Assembly (NCBI GenBank): GCA_024511045.1 | Contig: JANEMG010000106.1 | Coordinates: 1-7,493 of the forward strand | Direction: 5' to 3' | Length of the DNA stretch: 7,493 nucleotides | Source of the DNA: Gammaproteobacteria bacterium | GTDB taxonomy: Bacteria > Pseudomonadota > Gammaproteobacteria > Methylococcales > Methylomonadaceae | Shown: positions 1 to 5,318 of the stretch, piece by piece | How the letters are laid out: every line of letters begins with the position of its first letter | Position numbering within the stretch: position 1 is the first letter of the stretch | Made by a program: the position numbers and the translations under genes | Notes under the pieces: generated by a model | What the model was told of the DNA's origin: nothing | Databases searched by the model: none | Seen by the model: the letters and a program-made list of their open reading frames with translations, nothing else

Positions 1-244
1 ATGCATAAGCGTTCTATTGAGGTGTGATTTGGATTTCAAGTTCCCGATATTATACCTCTTTAGAGCGCACTATTCATTTACAATCAACAAGTTATTCTGT
101 TTTTCTGAACTCCGAAACTTTAGAATATTAGCATAGCTTCTTCCCCCGCAACAACCTTTTCCCTCCCCGCCGCGTCAGAAAATGCTTGCGCCGCAAGTTC
201 CCTGATGCTGCCCGGAATGACAGAACCCCGTTGCCGCAACCATT

Positions 245-264
245 GCCGTGAACCTTTTCACGGC
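245..264. repeat. Short perfect inverted repeat (8-bp stem, 4-base loop)
   Basis: GCCGTGAA and TTCACGGC are separated by CCTT. No T tract follows on either side, so an intrinsic terminator is unlikely. It lies about 30 bases upstream of the -35 candidate of the sulfur operon, so an operator role is possible, but nothing in the sequence proves it. Confidence 0.4.
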
Positions 265-292
265 CTGAAGAGACCGGCACCAGCACTTTAAT

Positions 293-321
293 TTTCCAAA
301 AAGGGTGTTTGCGTTTATAAT
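293..321 (+). promoter_or_regulatory. Sigma70-type promoter candidate for the sulfur operon
   Basis: A perfect -10 hexamer, TATAAT (316-321), is preceded at a 17-base spacing by TTTCCA (293-298), which matches the -35 consensus at 4 of 6 positions. Transcription would start near 328, before the mobile element at 353-495, so the element would be transcribed as part of the leader. This is a motif reading only; local AT-richness makes chance matches likelier. Confidence 0.5.
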
Positions 322-344
322 TCCTCGTATATTAATATTTTCTA

Positions 345-352
345 ATAATGAA
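345..352. repeat. Left target-site duplication of element copy 1
   Basis: ATAATGAA lies immediately outside the left terminal repeat and recurs exactly at 496-503 immediately outside the right terminal repeat. This is the expected trace of transposition with an 8-bp staggered cut. Confidence 0.75.
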
Positions 353-495
353 GTAACTACTCATCCATCGTAACACAAGCCCCCTATGGGGGGTCTGTGG
401 AGGAAGTGTCTTTGGCAAGGATGCCAAAGTCAAGCCTGCAGGTATGTATACACGGGTCTTCCGGAACAGACCACCCATAGGGGCCGAGTCGTTAC
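353..495 (+). mobile_element. MITE-like non-autonomous element, copy 1
   Basis: This 143-bp non-coding element starts GTAACTACTC and ends GAGTCGTTAC, a 10-bp terminal inverted repeat with one mismatch, and is bounded by exact 8-bp direct repeats. Inside, 381-398 pairs with 466-483 over 18 bases with one mismatch (G391/A473). Nested in it are a 7-bp hairpin, CTTTGGC (410-416) with GCCAAAG (423-429), and the self-complementary CCTGCAGG (435-442). A second copy lies inverted at 7327-7468. The two share an identical 25-base block (392-416 here) and an 18-base block (425-442 here). There is no transposase, so movement would need one supplied in trans. It lies between the probable promoter and start codon of the persulfide dioxygenase. 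The responsible transposase family is unknown; several families make 8-bp duplications. A transcribed copy could fold into a long stem, so an effect on the operon's mRNA is possible. Confidence 0.8.
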
Positions 496-503
496 ATAAT
501 GAA
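496..503. repeat. Right target-site duplication of element copy 1
   Basis: ATAATGAA repeats 345-352 exactly. It contains an in-frame ATG (499-501) that lengthens the dioxygenase reading frame by ten codons. That ATG arises from the duplication and has no ribosome-binding site of its own. Confidence 0.75.
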
Positions 504-516
504 AACACCCCCACCT

Positions 517-520
517 GGAG
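517..520 (+). promoter_or_regulatory. Ribosome-binding site fixing the dioxygenase start at 529
   Basis: GGAG is 8 bases upstream of the ATG at 529. This favours 529 over the in-frame ATG at 499, which has no such site. The protein starting at 529 (MIFRQLFDPD) begins the way the family usually does. Confidence 0.8.
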
Positions 521-528
521 GCCTGGCA

Positions 529-1245
529 ATGATTTTCAGACAACTTTTCGATCCCGATACCTTTACCTATACCTACCTGCTGGGCTGTGAATCCTCCCGC
601 AAAGCCATACTGATCGACTCTGTCGCCAGCGAAATCGACAACTATATCGCCCTGCTCGAGGAACTGGATCTGAAGCTGATCTATACGTTGGAGACCCATG
701 TACATGCCGACCACATCACCGGCGCCGGGCTGCTGCGCGACAAGCTGTCCAGCAAAAGCGTCGTGCACCGGGATGCCGGCGCCATGTGCGCCGATCTGCT
801 GGTCACCGACGGCGTACTTCTGCAGGTGGGAGACATGGAAATCAAAGTCCTGCACACGCCCGGACACACCAGCGGCTGCATCAGCTACGTCGTCGCGGAC
901 CGGGTGTTCACCGGCGACTGTCTGTTGATCGATGGCTGCGGCAGAACCGATTTCCAGCAGGGCGATGCCAATACCATGTTTGACAGCATCCACCAGAAAT
1001 TATTCACCCTGCCACCCGACACCCTGGTCTATCCAGGCCATGACTATCATGGCAGGACCGTCTCCACGATCAAACAGGAGATTGCCGGCAATGCACGTCT
1101 GGGCGGTGGGAAATCACGGCAGGAATTTGTCGAAATCATGGAAAACCTGAATCTGCCCTATCCAAGATTCATCGACGCGGCGCTGCCGGCCAACCAGGCT
1201 TGCGGCCAGCCGGATGGCCGGGAAGAACCCCTGAGGCAGGGTTGA
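529..1245 (+). CDS. Persulfide dioxygenase, ETHE1-like metallo-beta-lactamase fold (238 aa)
   Basis: Probably a cytoplasmic non-heme iron enzyme that oxidises glutathione persulfide with O2 to sulfite and GSH. The fold signature is THVHADH (His57, His59, Asp61, His62), HTPGHTSG (His113), FTGD (Asp130) and YPGHDY (His171). His57, His113 and Asp130 sit where ETHE1-type enzymes bind iron, and their spacing is close to human ETHE1. CGRTDFQ (Arg139) matches the glutathione-contacting segment, and the C-terminal ENLNLPYPRFID followed by PANQACG is characteristic of ETHE1 rather than glyoxalase II. Length is normal and nothing looks broken. The start at 529 is chosen for its Shine-Dalgarno site and N-terminus. 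The stop lies 4 bases before the TauE/SafE gene, so the two are probably co-transcribed: one makes sulfite, the other may remove it. No rhodanese domain is fused to it or adjacent. The leader is interrupted by a MITE-like element. Substrate preference is inferred from the family. Confidence 0.92.
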   Translation: MIFRQLFDPDTFTYTYLLGCESSRKAILIDSVASEIDNYIALLEELDLKLIYTLETHVHADHITGAGLLRDKLSSKSVVHRDAGAMCADLLVTDGVLLQVGDMEIKVLHTPGHTSGCISYVVADRVFTGDCLLIDGCGRTDFQQGDANTMFDSIHQKLFTLPPDTLVYPGHDYHGRTVSTIKQEIAGNARLGGGKSRQEFVEIMENLNLPYPRFIDAALPANQACGQPDGREEPLRQG

Positions 1246-1249
1246 GGCA

Positions 1250-2143
1250 ATGCTGATCCTGGCTGTCCTGGCAACCAGCGTCGGCATCCTGCTGGGTCTG
1301 CTGGGCGGCGGCGGGTCGATTCTGACCGTGCCGATCCTGGTTTACCTGGTCGGCATGCCGGCCAAAAGTGCGATCGTCACTTCGCTGATCGTGGTCGGCA
1401 TCACCAGTTCCATCGCCGTGTTCAACCATGCCCGACACGACCGGGTGTGCTGGAAGACCGGGTTTGTATTCGGGCTGGCGGGCATGGTGGGCGCCTATAT
1501 GGGCGGCCGGGCGGCGGCATTTGTTCCCGACACGGTACTGTTGCTGCTGTTTGCCGTCGTGATGCTGACCGCCGCGATGGCCATGCTGCGCAGCAAACGC
1601 TCCCGACCCACTGCACCACCGTCCGGCAACTCCCGGTTCTGCCCGGCGCAACTGCCGATCCTGCCGATCGTTTTCGACGGCTTTCTGGTGGGACTGATCA
1701 CCGGACTGGTCGGCGTCGGCGGCGGCTTTCTGCTCGTGCCGGCCTTGAATCACCTGGCCGGCCTGCCCATACATGCCGCCATCGGCACCTCGCTGTTCAT
1801 CATCACGCTGCAGTCCGGCGCCGCCCTGGCAGGCCATGCCGGCCATCTGAATATCGATCTGCAGCTGACCCTGCTGTTCACGGTCTGCGCCGTTATCGGC
1901 AGCTTCATCGGCAGTGCCTGGTCCGGAAAAATCAGCAGCCAGTCCTTGAAACAGGGCTTCGGCGTGTTCGTTCTGCTGCTGGGCTGCTTCCTCCTGTACC
2001 GCGAAATCAACCGCGAGAGCATTGCCCAGATGCACAGCCTGATCCAGGAAAACTGGCAATTCATCTTTGGCGCTGCAACTGTCGTTATCGTCAGCCTGCT
2101 CTACCGGTTGTGGTTGTGGGTGCATCGCCTGCAGGCCCAATAG
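1250..2143 (+). CDS. TauE/SafE-family permease, probable sulfite/organosulfonate exporter (297 aa)
   Basis: An inner-membrane transporter of the TauE/SafE family. The internal duplication typical of the family is plain: GLLGGGGSILTVPIL (about residues 16-30) is echoed by GLVGVGGGFLLVPAL (about 152-166), and each is followed by a similar stretch ending in TSL. Hydrophobic segments cover about 1-17, 24-35, 40-58, 71-88, 93-113, 138-155, 157-170, 176-197, 204-223 and 234-250. A basic, Pro-rich loop (about 114-132) divides the halves. An extra hydrophobic helix lies near 270-290, after a polar stretch (about 251-269), giving a longer C-terminus than the usual ~250-265 residues. The gene starts 4 bases after the dioxygenase stop, which suggests translational coupling. 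SD-like GAGGCAGG (1233-1240) lies in the end of the upstream gene. Sulfite export is inferred from the neighbour; members also carry taurine, sulfoacetate or thiosulfate. Confidence 0.9.
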   Translation: MLILAVLATSVGILLGLLGGGGSILTVPILVYLVGMPAKSAIVTSLIVVGITSSIAVFNHARHDRVCWKTGFVFGLAGMVGAYMGGRAAAFVPDTVLLLLFAVVMLTAAMAMLRSKRSRPTAPPSGNSRFCPAQLPILPIVFDGFLVGLITGLVGVGGGFLLVPALNHLAGLPIHAAIGTSLFIITLQSGAALAGHAGHLNIDLQLTLLFTVCAVIGSFIGSAWSGKISSQSLKQGFGVFVLLLGCFLLYREINRESIAQMHSLIQENWQFIFGAATVVIVSLLYRLWLWVHRLQAQ

Positions 2144-2182
2144 GATTTTTCCTGCTTCCCCACAAACACCCCTGTTGCTTTT

Positions 2183-2200
2183 GCGGGACTGAAGGCCCGC
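2183..2200 (+). terminator. Weak intrinsic terminator candidate after the sulfur operon
   Basis: GCGGG pairs with CCCGC around an 8-base loop, 40 bases past the TauE/SafE stop. The following TTCC is a poor T tract, so this may be only a pause site or mRNA 3'-end hairpin. Confidence 0.35.
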
Positions 2201-2237
2201 TTCCAAACTGACTGGCGGCAGGCTTATACGCCCAGAC

Positions 2238-2252
2238 ACCTTGGCTCAAGGT
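2238..2252. repeat. Small hairpin upstream of the Lon-like promoter
   Basis: ACCTTG and CAAGGT are separated by GCT, a 6-bp stem. It directly abuts the -35 region of the next gene. It could belong to termination of the upstream operon or be a protein-binding site; neither is established. Confidence 0.35.
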
Positions 2253-2282
2253 TGCTTCACGCCGGAAACAAAGTGCTAGAAT
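2252..2282 (+). promoter_or_regulatory. Promoter candidate of the Lon-like protease gene (extended -10)
   Basis: TGCTAGAAT (2274-2282) is an extended -10: TG, one base, then TAGAAT with 5 of 6 consensus matches. Upstream, TTGCTT (2252-2257) is 19 bases away and TTCACG (2256-2261) 15 bases away, both outside the ideal 17, so the extended -10 probably carries most of the recognition. The expected transcription start is near 2289, leaving a leader of about 24 bases. Confidence 0.5.
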
Positions 2283-2294
2283 AGTGAGGCACTT
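2271..2294. promoter_or_regulatory. Inverted repeat straddling the Lon-like -10 box, possible operator
   Basis: AAGTGC (2271-2276) and GCACTT (2289-2294) form a perfect 6-bp inverted repeat with a 12-base spacer that encloses the -10 hexamer. The geometry would suit a dimeric repressor, but no regulator can be named and 6-bp arms can occur by chance. Confidence 0.35.
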
Positions 2295-2312
2295 GAACCA
2301 ACCTCCATTGCC

Positions 2313-4703
2313 ATGTCCGACGCCCTGAAACTGCCCGCCGAAGCACTGCGACTGACCATCGCTTCAATTGACTTCGACCTTCCCGGCGAGGCACCACCGG
2401 ATCAGGCCACCATCCTCGGACAGAAACGGGCCCGGTCCGCCCTGCAGTTCGGCACCGCCATGCCCAACCCGGGCTACAATGTTTTCGTTATGGGCGAGCC
2501 CGGCACCGGCCGCCTGACCATGGTGACCAATCATCTCGAGGTGCTCTCGAAACAGCAGGAAACACCGCCCGCCTATGCCTATGTCGACAATTTCAGCAAT
2601 CCCAGGGAACCAGTCGCGATCCGGCTGCCGCCGGCCATGGGCCAGGTTTTTCACCAGGACATCGAGACCCTGATCGACAACCTGCTGGCCACCTTTCCCG
2701 CCGCCTTTGAAAGCCCTTCCTACCAGCAAAAGAAAACCGCCATCGAACGCAGCTTCAATCAACGCTACAACAATGCCATCGACCTGGTGGAAAAGCAGGC
2801 GGCGGAAATGCACGTCGCGCTGTTCAGGGACAGTGACGGCATCACCTTCGCGCCGCTGCAGGACAACAAGCCCATCATGGAGGAACAGTTCAATCAGCTC
2901 ACCCAGGAGGAGCGGGATGCTTTTCACGCCCGGGTGGAGAAGCTCGAGGAACTGCTTGGCGACGCCCTGCTGGAACTGCCGCAGTGGCGGCGGGAAATGA
3001 TGGACAACCTGAAAAAACTGGGCAACAGCACTATTCGCCAGGCCATCCAGCCCTTGTTCAGAGACCTTCATGAACGTTACCGGGATGTGCCCGACGTCGC
3101 GGCCTACTTGGAAGAAATCAAGAACAACCTGCTTAGAACCGCTGTCGAAACACTGCTCACCTCGCAGCCTGTGGATACCCACGACAGCGGCAGGCGGCAA
3201 TTGCTGGTGGAGCAATACCTGCCGAACATTCTCGTCGACTGCAAAAAAGCCAGCGGCGCGCCGGTCATCTACGAGCCCCATCCCACCTATCAGAACCTGT
3301 TTGGCCGCATCGAGTACAGCAGCGACCAGGGCACCCTGGTGACCAGCTACCGGCGCATCTGCCCCGGCTCGCTGCACCGCGCCAACGGCGGCTATCTGAT
3401 TCTGGAGGCGGAGAAGCTGCTGACCTACCCGTTCGTCTGGGAGGGACTGAAGCGGGCGCTGAAGTCGCATCGCATCGAAATAGAGTCACCCTATTCCGAA
3501 CTGGGCATCAACACCATTACCCTGAAACCCCAGGTCATCGACCTGGAAGTGAAAATCATTCTGGTGGGTTCGCGTGAGATCTATTATCTGCTGCAGGAAA
3601 TGGACAATGAGTTCAACGAGATGTTCCGTATCCTTGCGGACTTCGATACTTATATCCAGCGCAGCCCTGAAACCATGCGCCAGTTCGCGGCACTGATGCT
3701 GAGACAGGTTGCCAAGGCAGACACCAGGCCGCTGCAGCGCGGCGCCATCGAGCGCCTGATCGAACACAGCTGCCGCCTGGCGGAGCATCAGCAGCGCCTG
3801 TCGGCACGCATCAACGACTGTCTGGAAATCATCGGCGAGGTGGACCTGCTGTGCAGCCAGAGCGACCAGAGCGAAAACATCGAAAAGCGGCATATCGAAC
3901 AGGCGCTGGCGGCCCGTGAGCAGCGTAATGGGCGCATGGCCAGGCAGGTGCTGGAGCAAATGCTGGATGACACCATTCTTATCGATACCGAAGGTTCGGC
4001 GATCGGCAAGGTCAACGGTCTGACGGTCATAGAGGTCGGCGGCAGCAGTTTCGGCGCCCCGGCCTGCATCACGGCCACCGTCTATCCTGGTTCGCGGGGC
4101 ATCGTCGATATCGAAAGGGAGGTGGAACTGGGGCAGGCGATCCATTCCAAGGGCGTGATGATCCTGACCGGCTATCTGGGCCATCGCTACGCCCAACAGT
4201 TTCCCCCGGCCATTTCCGCGAGTATCGCCATCGAACAGTCCTATGGCTATATCGACGGCGACAGCGCGGCGCTGGGCGAATTATGCGCCCTGATATCGGC
4301 ATTGACCAGAATCCCGATACAGCAGACCTTTGCCGTGACCGGCTCCATCAACCAGTATGGCGATGTCCAGGCGGTTGGCGGCATCAACGAAAAGATCGAG
4401 GGCTTTTTCCATCTCTGCCAGGCCCGGCAAAGCGGCCTCGAACACGCCGTGATCATTCCCAAGAGCAATGTCCGCAACCTGATGCCGAAGCAGGAAGTGG
4501 TCGATGCCGTCGCCCAGTGCACATTTTCCATCTATGCCGTCCAGCATGTCGATCAGGCGCTGGAACTGCTGACCGGTCAGCCGGCCGGCAGCGTAGACCA
4601 GGACGGCAACTACCCGGAAAACAGCGTCAACGGCAAAGCCATATCCAGATTGCAGGAAATCGCCGTAATAGCGACAGAAAAGGAAGACAGGGAACATCCG
4701 TGA
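2313..4703 (+). CDS. Lon-like ATP-dependent serine protease (AAA_32 / peptidase S16, 796 aa)
   Basis: A cytoplasmic ATP-driven protease of the Lon-like (YcbZ/LonB-related) group, without the LonA N-terminal substrate domain. Order: a short N-terminus with the family-typical LPAEALRL; a P-loop, GEPGTGR (61-67); a long, mostly helical charged insertion (about 110-310); a Walker B-like strand, GGYLILEAEKLL (359-370); the rest of the AAA core with LVGSREIYYLL and FNEMFRILADFD (about 417-445); a helical lid (about 455-545); and the S16 domain (about 555-755). The catalytic dyad is Ser651 (in DGDSA) and Lys694 (in GGINEKIEGF), 43 residues apart as in E. coli Lon. The usual P-loop Lys is Arg67. The last ~40 residues are polar and look disordered. 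No clear Shine-Dalgarno precedes the ATG, but the N-terminus fits the family. It has its own promoter and converges on the argS-SPOR pair. Substrates are unknown; quality control is inferred. Confidence 0.92.
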   Translation: MSDALKLPAEALRLTIASIDFDLPGEAPPDQATILGQKRARSALQFGTAMPNPGYNVFVMGEPGTGRLTMVTNHLEVLSKQQETPPAYAYVDNFSNPREPVAIRLPPAMGQVFHQDIETLIDNLLATFPAAFESPSYQQKKTAIERSFNQRYNNAIDLVEKQAAEMHVALFRDSDGITFAPLQDNKPIMEEQFNQLTQEERDAFHARVEKLEELLGDALLELPQWRREMMDNLKKLGNSTIRQAIQPLFRDLHERYRDVPDVAAYLEEIKNNLLRTAVETLLTSQPVDTHDSGRRQLLVEQYLPNILVDCKKASGAPVIYEPHPTYQNLFGRIEYSSDQGTLVTSYRRICPGSLHRANGGYLILEAEKLLTYPFVWEGLKRALKSHRIEIESPYSELGINTITLKPQVIDLEVKIILVGSREIYYLLQEMDNEFNEMFRILADFDTYIQRSPETMRQFAALMLRQVAKADTRPLQRGAIERLIEHSCRLAEHQQRLSARINDCLEIIGEVDLLCSQSDQSENIEKRHIEQALAAREQRNGRMARQVLEQMLDDTILIDTEGSAIGKVNGLTVIEVGGSSFGAPACITATVYPGSRGIVDIEREVELGQAIHSKGVMILTGYLGHRYAQQFPPAISASIAIEQSYGYIDGDSAALGELCALISALTRIPIQQTFAVTGSINQYGDVQAVGGINEKIEGFFHLCQARQSGLEHAVIIPKSNVRNLMPKQEVVDAVAQCTFSIYAVQHVDQALELLTGQPAGSVDQDGNYPENSVNGKAISRLQEIAVIATEKEDREHP

Positions 4704-4734
4704 CGGCGGCTTCCCTGCTGGAAAATCGGGAAAA

Positions 4735-4749
4735 GGCGGTTATTTCGCC
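4735..4749 (-). terminator. Weak terminator candidate between convergent genes
   Basis: Read on the minus strand, GGCG-AAATAAC-CGCC is followed directly by TTTT. The stem is only 4 bp and overlaps the SPOR gene stop codon. It is the only hairpin-plus-T arrangement I find in the 36-base gap that must separate two converging transcripts. Confidence 0.3.
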
Positions 4750-5318
4750 GCTTCCATCACCACCACGTCGATATTGTTCTGCCGCAGCCGCTTGCGTATC
4801 CTGTCCACGGTGGACATTTTCCGGAAGGGACCAATCTTGATGCGGTTCCAGCGAGTGCTGCCAACCTCGGCCACTTCGATATTCGATTCGATACCCATCA
4901 ACGCCAGTCGGGCCTTCAGACTGTCCGCATCCTTGTAATTCCGGAAGGACCCGGCCTGCAGCACATAGAGCGTATCCTTTGCCTTGCCGACCCGTTCGGC
5001 ACGCTTGCGGGTCTTGATCTCATAGTCCGGCACCAGCACTTCCTTTTCCGGCAGGATCGTATAAAAATCGAAGCGCGGCTGCACGGCTTTTTCCACTGCC
5101 TGTCCTGCCGGGGAGTTTTTCCGTGCGGGTTTCTGCTGCGGCCTGACTGGCAATTCCGTTACCGTGCCTTGCGGTTCCGAACCGCCCAGAAAGCTCAAAA
5201 ACCAGGCAAAAAGGCCAATCAGCAGCACGATCAGCAGCCATTTCCACCAGGCCACAGCCGGCTGGCGTTTGCTGTTTCTGCGCGGGCGCTGCGCTCTGTG
5301 TTTGTAATCCCTGGCCAT
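4740..5318 (-). CDS. FtsN-like SPOR-domain membrane protein (192 aa)
   Basis: Probably a single-pass inner-membrane protein that binds denuded septal peptidoglycan. It has a very basic cytoplasmic N-terminus (about 1-22), one transmembrane helix (WWKWLLIVLLIGLFAWFLSF, 24-43), a Pro/Lys-rich periplasmic linker (about 45-80), the segment FDFYTILPEKEV (83-94) that recurs in FtsN-like SPOR proteins, and a C-terminal SPOR domain (about 115-190) with YVLQAGSF at its first strand and IKIGPF near its middle. No enzymatic domain is present. The start codon overlaps the argS stop (TAATG), so translation probably depends on ribosomes finishing argS; no separate Shine-Dalgarno is obvious. An argS-SPOR gene pair is common in gammaproteobacteria, often followed by hslVU, which is missing here. 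Whether it is a true FtsN or an accessory SPOR protein cannot be decided from the sequence. Confidence 0.88.
   Translation of the reverse strand: MARDYKHRAQRPRRNSKRQPAVAWWKWLLIVLLIGLFAWFLSFLGGSEPQGTVTELPVRPQQKPARKNSPAGQAVEKAVQPRFDFYTILPEKEVLVPDYEIKTRKRAERVGKAKDTLYVLQAGSFRNYKDADSLKARLALMGIESNIEVAEVGSTRWNRIKIGPFRKMSTVDRIRKRLRQNNIDVVVMEAAK

Larger units (their letters stand above)
1..352. other. Region without a recognisable gene, AT-rich at its left end
   Basis: No convincing coding sequence is visible. The first ~150 bases are much richer in A and T than the rest of the window. One frame on the plus strand is open from the left edge to a TAG at 134-136 (about 44 codons). It could be the tail of an upstream gene, but I recognise nothing in its translation and it has no supporting codon bias. 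From about 150 the composition becomes GC-rich. Two small hairpins occur, at 185-197 and 245-264, neither followed by a T run. The right end holds the promoter candidate at 293-321 and one copy of an 8-bp target duplication at 345-352. Confidence 0.6.

Noticed and set aside
1..352. tRNA gene or CRISPR array in the left gene-free region
   Set aside because: No cloverleaf arms, no TTC-type T-loop and no regularly spaced repeats are visible.
405..445. Resemblance of the hairpin and CAAAGTC segment to a c-di-GMP-I (GEMM) riboswitch
   Set aside because: Only a few bases agree, the tetraloop/receptor arrangement is absent, and the terminal repeats plus target duplication explain the sequence better as a transposable element.
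406..480. A short frame (GTG or TTG start after GGAGG, ending in TAG) present in both element copies
   Set aside because: It is only about 24 codons, and the two copies have compensating single-base indels that scramble the middle, so the sequence is conserved as a structure rather than as a peptide.
499..528. Upstream in-frame ATG at 499 as the dioxygenase start
   Set aside because: It lies inside the target duplication and has no ribosome-binding site, whereas 529 has GGAG at 8 bases and gives the family-typical N-terminus.
1169..2239. Minus-strand open frame of 356 codons opposite the TauE/SafE gene
   Set aside because: It is antisense to a clear membrane protein, and its translation is low-complexity and rich in Gln, Ala and Asp, as expected from the complement of a GC-rich hydrophobic gene.
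2292..2318. CTTGAA as a sigma32 -35 box for the Lon-like gene
   Set aside because: At the required spacing the -10 would fall on the start codon and there is no CCCCAT-type match.
2364..3470. Minus-strand open frame of 368 codons opposite the Lon-like gene, and a similar 236-codon frame at 3486-4196
   Set aside because: Both lie wholly inside a gene with clear AAA and S16 motifs on the other strand, and neither translation shows a recognisable domain.
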